From Sphingomonas lutea (GTDB lineage Bacteria > Pseudomonadota > Alphaproteobacteria > Sphingomonadales > Sphingomonadaceae): a DNA stretch of 64,000 bases. The stretch lies in contig NZ_CP060718.1 in assembly GCF_014396785.1 (NCBI RefSeq), positions 702,501 to 766,500 of the forward strand, read 5' to 3'. This document shows positions 34,690-42,798 of the stretch, in pieces. A program made the position numbers and the translations under genes. Below the pieces are notes generated by a model. That model did no database searches. It was not told the DNA's origin and saw only the letters and a list, made by a program, of their open reading frames with translations. Every line of letters begins with the position of its first letter. The first letter of the stretch is position 1.

Positions 34690-36459
34690 TTACGTCCGCG
34701 CTCTTTCGCTTTCGATCCAGGCGTTCATCTGCGCGTCGAGCGTATCCAGCGGCACCGCGCCCTGGCCAAGGACGGCGTCGTGGAAGCGGCGCAAGTCGAA
34801 CTTGCTCCCCAGCGCTTTCTCGGACCGGGCACGCAGCTCGCGAATCTTGAGCTCGCCGAGCTTGTAGGCAAGGGCCTGACCCGGGTTGGCGATGTAGCGG
34901 TTGACCTCGGCCTCGATATTGGCGGCCGATAGGGCGCTGTTGTCGGTCATGTAGGCGATGGCGCGTTCCTTCGACCAGCCCTTGGCGTGCATGCCGGTAT
35001 CGACCACCAGCCGCGTTGCCCGCCACATCTCATAGCTGAGGCGCCCCATGTCCTTGGCCGGCGTATCGTACAGCCCCATCTCGATCCCCAGCCGCTCCGA
35101 ATAGAGCCCCCAGCCTTCGCTGAAGGCAGTGAAGAAGGTGCCGTACTTGCGCCAATTGGGCATCGCCATCTCCTGCTGGAGCGCGATCTGGTGATGATGC
35201 CCGGGCACCGCTTCGTGCACCGACAGCGCGGGGATTTCCCACAATGGCCGCTGATCGAGCTTCGACGTGTTGACGTAATAGGTGCCCGCAACGCCATTCT
35301 CGGGGGAGCCGAGATTGTAATAAGCCGTGGTCGTCCCCTCGGCGGTTTCGGCCGGAATTTCGCGGATGCCGTAGGGCAGGCGCGGCAGGACCGTGAACAG
35401 GCTCGGCATCTTGCCGTCGATCTTCTTCAGTTCGCGCGCCGTCGCCTGCATCAGCTCCTCGGGCGTCTTGGCGTAATATTTGGGATTGGTTCGAAGGTCG
35501 GCGATCATCGCTTCTCGGCTGGGGTAGCCGGCCTTCTTCGCCACCTGCTCCATCTCGGCGCGGATGCGCTTGACCTCCGACAGGCCGAGCGCGTGGATCT
35601 CGTCCGCCGTCTTGGTCGTCGTCGTCATCTGGCGGATGCGGTAATTGTAGAACGCCTTGCCGTTCGGCAGGTCGGTGATGGCAATCGACTTGGCGCATTT
35701 CGGCGCATAGCTCGTCCGGTACCAGTCGGCGTGTCTGGCGTAGGCGGGACGCAACTGTCCGTCGATTAGGGTGCGCGCCCGTGCCTGCAGCGCGGACCAG
35801 TCGCCGGCGCTGATCCCGGCCGGCGGCGTGGCGGCGGCGAACGGCGCGTAGAGGCGCGACTTGGTCGCATCCGCCGGGATCACCCCGGTGATGGTCGTTT
35901 CAAATCCCTCCATCGCCGCGCAGGGCAGGACATAGCCTTCGTTAAGTGCCTGGGCGCTGATCTTCAGCGCCTCGTCGTTCATCGCCGGATATTGCGCGAG
36001 CCGCTTCAGATAATTGTCGAAGTCCGCCTTGGTGCGCATCGGGATCAAGTCGCCCAAACCCGCAATCTGCTGGTGCCAGCCGTCGCGGTTCGAAAACAGC
36101 ATCATCCGCTGGCCGAATCGATTGCCTTCGATGGCCTCTTCAAGCGAGCGCTTGAAGATCGACTTGTTGACTCGGTCGGCGGGGCTCAGCCCGCTATCCG
36201 GAATGGCGTTGAGGCGAGCCAGGTATTTCGCATATTCGCCCGCCGCGCGGTCTTGCGCGGCAAGGCTGATGTCGCCCAGCTGATCGTCATAATCGCGAAC
36301 GCCGAGCATCGACGCATAGACCGGCGCCTGCTTCAGGAAATAAGCCCAATATTCGTCGGTCAGCGCCTTGAAGTCTTCAGGCGGGCCGGCGGTGGCGGGC
36401 GTGGTTACCACCACCATCGTGACGGCGATTGCGGCGGTGGCGAGCAGTCGGTTGCGCAT
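34690..36459 (-). CDS. DUF885 family periplasmic metallopeptidase-like protein
   Basis: 589 residues from ATG 36459 (AAGGGG upstream), with a signal peptide ending near ATAGPP. The metal-binding signature of the family is SVHEAVPGHHHQIALQQE, followed by FSEGWGLYSERLG and WRATRLVVDTGMHAKGW. These are the hallmarks of the DUF885 group of M-type peptidases. Substrate unknown; usually thought to degrade oligopeptides. It stands alone, divergent from DUF1206. Confidence 0.9.
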   Translation of the reverse strand: MRNRLLATAAIAVTMVVVTTPATAGPPEDFKALTDEYWAYFLKQAPVYASMLGVRDYDDQLGDISLAAQDRAAGEYAKYLARLNAIPDSGLSPADRVNKSIFKRSLEEAIEGNRFGQRMMLFSNRDGWHQQIAGLGDLIPMRTKADFDNYLKRLAQYPAMNDEALKISAQALNEGYVLPCAAMEGFETTITGVIPADATKSRLYAPFAAATPPAGISAGDWSALQARARTLIDGQLRPAYARHADWYRTSYAPKCAKSIAITDLPNGKAFYNYRIRQMTTTTKTADEIHALGLSEVKRIRAEMEQVAKKAGYPSREAMIADLRTNPKYYAKTPEELMQATARELKKIDGKMPSLFTVLPRLPYGIREIPAETAEGTTTAYYNLGSPENGVAGTYYVNTSKLDQRPLWEIPALSVHEAVPGHHHQIALQQEMAMPNWRKYGTFFTAFSEGWGLYSERLGIEMGLYDTPAKDMGRLSYEMWRATRLVVDTGMHAKGWSKERAIAYMTDNSALSAANIEAEVNRYIANPGQALAYKLGELKIRELRARSEKALGSKFDLRRFHDAVLGQGAVPLDTLDAQMNAWIESERART

Positions 36460-36530
36460 ACGTGTCCCCTTTGGCGGGCAGGCTAACGGCACCTCGCGGC
36501 GCGGCAAGCATTATCGGACGTTGCAGCAAC

Positions 36531-36555
36531 GGAACGGCGGTCCGTCCCATCCGTT
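36531..36555 (+). promoter_or_regulatory. EcfG-type (general stress) promoter
   Basis: GGAAC (36531-36535), a 16-nt spacer and CGTT (36552-36555) match exactly the alphaproteobacterial EcfG/RpoE2 consensus GGAAC-N16/17-CGTT. It is 25 nt upstream of the DUF1206 ATG, a good distance for a short leader. Confidence 0.65.
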
Positions 36556-36579
36556 CGGTGCGCGAAACAGGAGGCGAGA

Positions 36580-37380
36580 ATGGACGCAAGTGCGCGGCTG
36601 ACGACGTTGACACGCGTAGGCTTTGCCGCGCGCGGACTGCTCTACATCGTAATCGCCGTTCTCGTCCTCCAGTCAGGCCGGACCGAGGACCCGAGCGGCG
36701 CGATGGGCTATCTTGCCGACGGCGCGGGCAAGTGGCTGCTGGCGCTGATGGCGGCGGGCTTCATCGCCTACGGCATCTGGCGTTTGTCCGATGCGGCGCT
36801 GAACGTCGAGCAGCACGAAGACAATGCCAAGGGCCTGCGCCAGCGCCTCGGCGCCGCGGGCAGCGGGATCGTCCACTTGCTGCTGGCGTGGCAGGCCGTG
36901 AAGCTGGTCCAGGGATCCGGCGGCGGCAGCGGCGGCAACGGCGCACAGGAAAACGCGCAGACCGCCCTGCAACTTCCGGGCGGGCAGCTGATGCTCGTCA
37001 TCGCCGGCCTCGTCCTCATGGGCGCGGGCGCGTTCCAGCTCTACAAGGCGTACAAGACCAGCTTCTGCGAAAAGCTCGAACCCGGGATTGCCAATCGTGA
37101 ATGGGTCAAGATTCTCGGCCGCGTCGGCTATTCCGCCCGCGGCGTGGTGTTCCTGATCAGCGGCTATTTCGTGCTCAAGGCGGGCATCAAGGAGCAGTCG
37201 GGTGAGGCCGGCGGCATGGAGCAAGCGCTGGCGTGGCTGACCAACCCGTGGGACGTCATCGTCGCGATCGGTTTGCTCATGTTCGGCGTCTTCAGCCTGG
37301 TGGAAGCGCGCTATCGCGTGATCCACTCGGTTCCCGTCGACGGGCTTGCCCGTGAGGCACGTTCCAAGCTTCCGCTCTGA
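36580..37380 (+). CDS. DUF1206 membrane protein, probable general-stress member
   Basis: 266 residues with six transmembrane helices arranged as three repeated two-helix units, each opening with a phrase such as RVGFAARGLLYIVIA or RVGYSARGVVFLISGYFVL. AGGAGGCGAGA precedes the ATG. The DUF1206 family is uncharacterised. A perfect EcfG promoter motif upstream suggests expression under general stress. Confidence 0.88.
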   Translation: MDASARLTTLTRVGFAARGLLYIVIAVLVLQSGRTEDPSGAMGYLADGAGKWLLALMAAGFIAYGIWRLSDAALNVEQHEDNAKGLRQRLGAAGSGIVHLLLAWQAVKLVQGSGGGSGGNGAQENAQTALQLPGGQLMLVIAGLVLMGAGAFQLYKAYKTSFCEKLEPGIANREWVKILGRVGYSARGVVFLISGYFVLKAGIKEQSGEAGGMEQALAWLTNPWDVIVAIGLLMFGVFSLVEARYRVIHSVPVDGLAREARSKLPL

Positions 37381-37426
37381 CAGACGCGACTACGGCTAAA
37401 CTTCTGTATGGACAGGAGAAACGCTA

Positions 37427-37441
37427 GAACATAGTGTGAAC
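37427..37441 (+). promoter_or_regulatory. LexA (SOS) box before the radical SAM-UdgX operon
   Basis: GAACATAGTGTGAAC is a perfect GAAC-N7-GAAC, the reverse complement of the alphaproteobacterial LexA operator GTTC-N7-GTTC. It ends 2 nt before the ATG, so bound LexA would block transcription initiation or early elongation. The transcript may be nearly leaderless, since no ribosome site lies close to the ATG. Confidence 0.7.
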
Positions 37442-37443
37442 GT

Positions 37444-38688
37444 ATGCCGCAGCTCGATACCCGCGCAAAGCTCGCGATCCTCGCCGATGCCGCGAAATAT
37501 GACGCGTCCTGCGCATCGTCCGGGACGGCCAAGCGCGACAGCCGCGGCGGCAAGGGCGTCGGGTCGACCGAAGGCATGGGCATCTGCCATGCCTACGCCC
37601 CCGACGGCCGCTGCATTTCGCTGCTCAAGATCCTGCTGACCAACAGCTGCATTTTCGATTGCGCTTATTGCATCAATCGCAAGAGTTCGAACGTCCGCCG
37701 CGCGCGCTTCACGGCACAGGAAGTCGTCGAGCTCACGCTCGCCTTCTACAAGCGCAATTATATTGAGGGCCTGTTCCTTTCGTCCGGGATCATCCGATCG
37801 TCCAATTATACGATGGAGCAACTGGTCGAGGTCGCTCGGAGCCTGCGCGAGGATCATGATTTCCGCGGCTACATCCATCTGAAGACGATCCCCGACGCCG
37901 ACCCGGAACTCGTGCGCCAGGCCGGTCTTCATGCCGATCGCGTGTCGATCAATGTCGAACTGCCGACCGAGCGCGGGCTGGTCGACCTCGCCCCGGAAAA
38001 GAGCGTTCCGCAAATCGAGGGCGCGATGCGCGACATGAAATCCTCGATCGTCGACGCTCGCGACGCGCGCAAACGGTTCAAGTCGGCGCCCCGCTTCGCG
38101 CCCGCTGGCCAGTCGACGCAGATGATTGTCGGGGCGGATGCGGCGAGTGACGCGGATATCGTCGGCCGGGCAAGCCAGCTGTATGACCGCTTCTCGCTTC
38201 GCCGCGTCTATTATTCGGCCTTTTCCCCGATCCCGGATGCCAGCGCCGTGCTCCCGCTCAAGCGACCACCACTGATGCGGGAGCATCGCCTCTACCAGTC
38301 CGACTGGCTGATGCGCTTTTACGGGTTCGCGCCGAAGGAAGTGCAGAGCGCGGCCGACCCGGCGGGCATGCTTCCGCTCGACATCGACCCCAAGCTTGCC
38401 TGGGCGCTCAAGTTTCGCGAAAGCTTTCCGGTGGACGTCAACCGCGCCCCGCGCGAGATGCTTCTGCGCATTCCAGGCCTCGGCACGAAGGCCGTGGCGC
38501 GCATCCTGACCTCGCGGCGCTGGCGCAACCTTCGGCTCGACGATGTCGCGCGGCTGACCGTTTCGATCGCAAAGGTTCGCCCGTTCATCGTCACGGCCGA
38601 CTGGCGGCCGACCTTGCTGACCGATCGCAACGACCTTCGCGCGCTGATTGCGCCCAAACGCCAGCAGTATGAGTTGTTCGCTGCCTAG
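37444..38688 (+). CDS. Putative DNA modification/repair radical SAM protein (TIGR03916-like)
   Basis: 414 residues. The radical SAM cluster motif CIFDCAYCIN (Cx3Cx2C) lies near residue 70, preceded by a conserved region with DGRCISLLKILLTNSC. Downstream are FLSSGIIRSSNYTMEQL and IHLKTIPDADPELV. A C-terminal helix-hairpin-helix-like stretch (REMLLRIPGLGTKAVARIL) suggests DNA binding. The family is defined by pairing with a DUF4130/UdgX protein, exactly as seen two genes on. The reaction is unknown. A LexA box overlaps the start region. Confidence 0.9.
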   Translation: MPQLDTRAKLAILADAAKYDASCASSGTAKRDSRGGKGVGSTEGMGICHAYAPDGRCISLLKILLTNSCIFDCAYCINRKSSNVRRARFTAQEVVELTLAFYKRNYIEGLFLSSGIIRSSNYTMEQLVEVARSLREDHDFRGYIHLKTIPDADPELVRQAGLHADRVSINVELPTERGLVDLAPEKSVPQIEGAMRDMKSSIVDARDARKRFKSAPRFAPAGQSTQMIVGADAASDADIVGRASQLYDRFSLRRVYYSAFSPIPDASAVLPLKRPPLMREHRLYQSDWLMRFYGFAPKEVQSAADPAGMLPLDIDPKLAWALKFRESFPVDVNRAPREMLLRIPGLGTKAVARILTSRRWRNLRLDDVARLTVSIAKVRPFIVTADWRPTLLTDRNDLRALIAPKRQQYELFAA

Positions 38689-38719
38689 GACGCATCCGCG
38701 TTACGAAAGGGAATTGCGC

Positions 38720-39205
38720 ATGGCTGACGGGGACATTTTCGACCGGTTGAAACAGGATCACGACCGCCATCGCGACCTGATTGAGAAGATTGATGCGACT
38801 GCGAGCGGTAGCATGGAACGCCGCCAACTTTTCGATACGTTCAAGGTGGAAGTGACGGCGCACGCCGCTGCGGAAGAGGAGTCGCTGTATGCGACGATGC
38901 TCGCGCGCGAGAACCTCCGCCATGACGCCGTCCATTCGGTGAGCGAGCATAAGGAAATCGGCGATCTGCTGCAGGAGCTTGCGGCCGGCGACATGGAATC
39001 GAGCGACTGGTTGGACCAATTCCGGAAGCTGCAGGAACGCTACCTTCATCACATCGATGAGGAAGAGGAGGAGATGTTTCCGGCCGCGGCCGACGGCCTT
39101 AGCGAGGAAAAGACGGTCGAGCTGCGGGCGCTGTTCGAGAAGCGCAAGCCGCGCGAGATCGCGCGTGCGGAAGCCGGCGTCGATGAAGAGGACGATCGCG
39201 ACTGA
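38720..39205 (+). CDS. Hemerythrin HHE domain protein
   Basis: 161 residues from ATG 38720. Four-helix hemerythrin-like diiron fold with ligands in KQDHDRHRDLI, VTAHAAAEEESLYA, SVSEHKEIGDLL and YLHHIDEEEEEMF. The acidic C-terminal tail (AGVDEEDDRD) is unusual. It is placed 31 nt after the radical SAM gene and 2 nt before the UdgX gene, so it is part of the operon. Possible roles are oxygen/NO sensing, peroxide protection or protection of the Fe-S partners; none is shown. Confidence 0.9.
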   Translation: MADGDIFDRLKQDHDRHRDLIEKIDATASGSMERRQLFDTFKVEVTAHAAAEEESLYATMLARENLRHDAVHSVSEHKEIGDLLQELAAGDMESSDWLDQFRKLQERYLHHIDEEEEEMFPAAADGLSEEKTVELRALFEKRKPREIARAEAGVDEEDDRD

Positions 39206-39207
39206 CC

Positions 39208-40650
39208 ATGCTTGCCGAAGGGCCGATGATCGACGCGCATCGCGTGACCTTGTCGGCGCCCGACGACTTCGACGGATGGCGCGATGCTGCGCGCGACCTT
39301 GCCGAAGCCGGCGTTCCGGCCAGCGCTGTCGTGTGGCAGGTCGACGGCGACGTGGGGGACCTTTTCGGCGTGGACGCGCCGCGCTCCGCCGCGCCCAGCT
39401 TTGCGGTGCCGCGGCCGTTCGTCGATCTCGCCAAGGCGGTCGTCTGCCACCGCGATCCGGAACGCTTTGCCCTGCTTTATGCGCTGCTGCTGAAGCTGCG
39501 CGACAATCGCCGGGCGTTGGAGGATCGTGCCGATCCGCTCGTCGATCGCCTGGAAAAGATGGCCAAGGAAGTGCGCCGCGACGCGCACAAAATGCATGCC
39601 TTCGTCCGCTTTCGCGAAGTCGAGGCGGACGGGGACACGCGCTTCGTCGCTTTTTTCGAGCCCGATCATCACATCGTTCGGCGCGAGGCGGGCTTTTTCA
39701 TGCGCCGCTTTTCCAACATGCGCTGGTCGATATTGACGCCCGAGCTCAGCATCCACTGGGACGGCAAGCAGATCAGCGAAAGCCCGGGCGCGACGCGCGA
39801 GGATGCGCCCGACGGCGACCCGCTCGAGGAGACGTGGAAGACATATTACGCGAACATCTTCAATCCGGACCGGTTGAAGGTCGGCGCGATGATGAAGGAG
39901 ATGCCGAAGAAATATTGGCACAACATGCCCGAAACCGCATTGGTCGCACCGCTCATTGCCAATGCGCGCAATCGGGAGCTGGAGATGATCGAACGGTCGA
40001 GGGCCAGTCTGAAGCCGGCCGTCCCGCCACCGCCATCGAGCAACCTGCGCGGATCGTGGGAGGCGTTGCGCGCGGAGGCGATGGTGTGCACGCGCTGCGA
40101 CCTGCACAAATGCGCGACTCAGACGGTGTTCGGGGAAGGCCCGCTCGACGCGCGGATCATGTTCGTCGGGGAGCAGCCGGGCGACCAGGAGGATCTGGCC
40201 GGCCGACCCTTCGTCGGTCCGGCAGGTCAGATTTTCGATGCCGCGCTAGAACGCGCGGGGATCGACAGGGCGGGGGTCTACGTGACCAACGCGGTCAAGC
40301 ATTTCAAATTCGTGCTGCGCGGCAAGCGGCGCATCCACAGCCGGCCGGACACGGGTGAGATCGATGCGTGCCGCTGGTGGGTCGACAATGAAAGGTCGCT
40401 GATCCGCCCGCCGCTGACGGTCGCGCTGGGGGCAACCGCAGCGCGCTCGCTCCTGCACAAGAGTGTGACGATCAGCCGCGTTCGCGGCGAGCCGCTCGCG
40501 CTGCCCGATGGCGGCGGCGAATGCTGGGTGACCGTGCACCCAAGCTTCCTCCTCCGCATCCCCGAAGAGGATCGCAAGCGCGAGGAGCAGGCGCTGTTCG
40601 TCCGCGACCTGGAACGGATCAAGGCGCGCGCCGCCGCGCTTGCCGCCTAG
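39208..40650 (+). CDS. udgX: DUF4130-UdgX fusion uracil-DNA binding/glycosylase protein
   Basis: 480 residues (ATG 39226 is an alternative start). The N-terminal half (about 1-245) is the DUF4130/TIGR03915 domain (FALLYALLLKLRDNRRAL, WSILTPELSIHWDG). The C-terminal half is a UdgX-type uracil-DNA glycosylase: Fe-S cysteines in MVCTRCDLHKC, motif A GEQPGDQED near 321-329, the diagnostic KRRIH loop with His near 377, and motif B VTVHPSFLLRI. In characterised UdgX this His binds the abasic deoxyribose covalently after uracil excision. The convergent TonB receptor gene overlaps the end by 4 nt. Confidence 0.92.
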   Translation: MLAEGPMIDAHRVTLSAPDDFDGWRDAARDLAEAGVPASAVVWQVDGDVGDLFGVDAPRSAAPSFAVPRPFVDLAKAVVCHRDPERFALLYALLLKLRDNRRALEDRADPLVDRLEKMAKEVRRDAHKMHAFVRFREVEADGDTRFVAFFEPDHHIVRREAGFFMRRFSNMRWSILTPELSIHWDGKQISESPGATREDAPDGDPLEETWKTYYANIFNPDRLKVGAMMKEMPKKYWHNMPETALVAPLIANARNRELEMIERSRASLKPAVPPPPSSNLRGSWEALRAEAMVCTRCDLHKCATQTVFGEGPLDARIMFVGEQPGDQEDLAGRPFVGPAGQIFDAALERAGIDRAGVYVTNAVKHFKFVLRGKRRIHSRPDTGEIDACRWWVDNERSLIRPPLTVALGATAARSLLHKSVTISRVRGEPLALPDGGGECWVTVHPSFLLRIPEEDRKREEQALFVRDLERIKARAAALAA

Positions 40651-42740
40651 AAGCGGTAGCCGACCGTCCCCTTGAGCGTGCGCGGCGCGCCCGGCGCGAT
40701 ATTGTTGTCGTTGTGCGCGGTCGGGAAGTAATCGGCGCCGAAGACGTTCTCCAGGTTGAGCTGGGCCTCCATGCCGTTGGGAAGCTTGTAGAAGACGGCG
40801 GCGTCGACGCGCGCATAGCCGGGCAAACGCACGTTGTTGCTGATCGAGGCGTAGGATTTCGACCGCGCGATTACACCCAGGCCGGCGCCGACGCGGCTGT
40901 TGAAGTCGTAGCGATTCCAAAGGGAAAAGCTGTGCCGCGGGACTAGCGGTACCTCGCACTGTGCCACTGCCGGATTGCAGGCGCTGGTGCGTTCGCGGAT
41001 TTCGGCCTTTTGGAGCGCGTAGCCGGCCGAAACCTGCCAGCGATCGGTGATGCTGCGCTCCAGCCCCAGCTCGATCCCGCGACTGCGCTGCTCCCCGGTC
41101 AGTAGCGGCGGTAGGCTCGGGTCCGGGTTGGGCGACTGACTGTTGGTGCGGTCCAGCTGATAGACCGCCGCTGTCGCCAGCAGGCCCTCGATCGGCTCCC
41201 ACTTCCCGCCGATTTCCAGATTGTCGAAGCGTTCGGGCTTCAATTGCGCGCTCGCCGAGGTGAGGCCGCTGAACTGGTCGCCCGACTGCGGAAGATAGGA
41301 GCGGCTAAAGCTGCCGTAGACCGACATGCGCTCGGTCGGCTTGAGCACCAGCCCCAAACGCGGCGACCACAGATTGTCGGTTCGGTCGTAATCGCTGCTC
41401 CCGGCGCGCAGATCGTCGACCTCGAGCTTGAAGCGGTCGAAGCGAAGCCCCGCGACGATCTCCAGCCAGTCGGTGGGACGAAGCTGCTCCTGCACGTAGA
41501 TGGCGGCGACGCTGGCGCGGGTGCGGTTGTTCGCGTCGCTCGGCGTCGAGGCGTAGATGACATCCACGTCCACCGTCGGATCGTCGATCGACACGCGATT
41601 GCCGGGGAGGCCCTGGATGGCGCCGCTTACGCGGTGGTTGCGCGATTTCTGTCGCCCCAGTTCAAACCCCGCGAGGAAGGTGTGGTCGATCGACCCCAGC
41701 TTGCCTTCCCAGATCAGGTCGGTCTGGCTGAACAGGTTTCGGCGGTCGTTGCGGCTGTTGTAAGCGCCAAGCACCACCTCGCCATTCGTAACGGCGCTGT
41801 TCGGGTAAATGTTCTGATAGAATTTGTCGTAATGGCCGTAGTGCGTGATGTTGCGCAACATCACCCCCCGCCGGAATTCATGCTCGGCGCGGAAGTGCGC
41901 GATGTTGACATCGGCTTTGGCGAAGCTGTCGTCGGGGTCGCCGAAGAAGCTCTTGTCGCGGCCCTCCAGCGGCTCGCCGGCGAGGGAAGGCAGGCCGCGA
42001 TCGGTGGTGCGGCGGTCGTGGAAATATTCATAGCCGATGTCGATGCGCGTGGCTGGGCCGACCTGGATGCCCGCCGTCGGATTGAGGCCGTAGCGCTCGA
42101 GATCGACGTGGCGGCGGAAGCTGTCGCCATTTTCGTAAAGCGCGTTGATGCGCACGCCCGCGTTGCCCGACAGTGGCTGGTCGACATCGGCCGTTACCCG
42201 GACGCCGCCGAAGCTGTCGCTCGACACCAGGCCTTCACGATAGGCGTTGAGGGTCGAGCGCTTGCCGACCCGATTGACGATCCCGCCGCCGCCGCCGCGG
42301 CCGAAGATCATCGCGTTCGGCCCCTTCAATACCTCGACCCGATCGACGTTGTAGAAGTCGCGGAAATATTGAACGTCGTCGCGCACGCCATCGATGAAGA
42401 AGTCGGCGGTGGTGTTGTTGCCGCGCAGCGTGATCTGGTCGCGGTTGGCCTCGCCGGTACCGGCGGTCGCCCCGGGGACGAAGGTCAGCAGTTCGGCGAT
42501 CGAGCGCAGGCCCTGGTCTTCGATCTGGCTTTCCGAGATGACCGTAAGCGCCTGCGGGATGTTGCGGACGTCGGTATTGGTCTTGGTTGCCGTGCTGGTC
42601 GAGCGGACGCCATATTCTCCGCGCTCGCCAGTGACGATGATTTCCCCCTGGGCGGCGTCGTCGGCGGCATCCGCCGCGCGCGCCGGAGACACGGAAAAAG
42701 CAATTACGGCCACCGTGGCCAACCAAGTCGAACGCGTCAT
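40647..42740 (-). CDS. TonB-dependent siderophore receptor
   Basis: 697 residues with a signal peptide (ending SPARA). The plug domain has a TonB-box-like GEIIVTGERG, NIPQALTVISESQIEDQGLRS, QITLRGN and RVEVLKGPNAMIFGRG; the barrel ends in TLKGTVGYRF with a terminal Phe. The plug sequence is of the ferrichrome/FoxA-FhuE type, so a hydroxamate siderophore is likely. A Fur-like box lies about 35 nt upstream of the ATG, predicting iron repression. Confidence 0.93.
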   Translation of the reverse strand: MTRSTWLATVAVIAFSVSPARAADAADDAAQGEIIVTGERGEYGVRSTSTATKTNTDVRNIPQALTVISESQIEDQGLRSIAELLTFVPGATAGTGEANRDQITLRGNNTTADFFIDGVRDDVQYFRDFYNVDRVEVLKGPNAMIFGRGGGGGIVNRVGKRSTLNAYREGLVSSDSFGGVRVTADVDQPLSGNAGVRINALYENGDSFRRHVDLERYGLNPTAGIQVGPATRIDIGYEYFHDRRTTDRGLPSLAGEPLEGRDKSFFGDPDDSFAKADVNIAHFRAEHEFRRGVMLRNITHYGHYDKFYQNIYPNSAVTNGEVVLGAYNSRNDRRNLFSQTDLIWEGKLGSIDHTFLAGFELGRQKSRNHRVSGAIQGLPGNRVSIDDPTVDVDVIYASTPSDANNRTRASVAAIYVQEQLRPTDWLEIVAGLRFDRFKLEVDDLRAGSSDYDRTDNLWSPRLGLVLKPTERMSVYGSFSRSYLPQSGDQFSGLTSASAQLKPERFDNLEIGGKWEPIEGLLATAAVYQLDRTNSQSPNPDPSLPPLLTGEQRSRGIELGLERSITDRWQVSAGYALQKAEIRERTSACNPAVAQCEVPLVPRHSFSLWNRYDFNSRVGAGLGVIARSKSYASISNNVRLPGYARVDAAVFYKLPNGMEAQLNLENVFGADYFPTAHNDNNIAPGAPRTLKGTVGYRF

Positions 42741-42772
42741 CTGAACCCCTTCGTGATGCGGGCCAGCTAGCG

Positions 42773-42794
42773 TTATTGAAAATCATTCGCAATA
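42773..42794 (-). promoter_or_regulatory. Fur box upstream of the TonB receptor
   Basis: On the minus strand TATTGCGAATGATTTTCAAT resembles the Fur operator core (TGATAATNATTATCA family, here GCGAATGATTTTCAA) as seen in alphaproteobacteria. It is located 33-54 nt upstream of the receptor ATG and only 5 nt from the P450 stop. Confidence 0.65.
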
Positions 42795-42798
42795 GCGT

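Noticed and set aside
41244..42770. 508-codon open frame on the plus strand
   Set aside because: Antisense to the TonB receptor, whose barrel motifs and signal peptide are clear.
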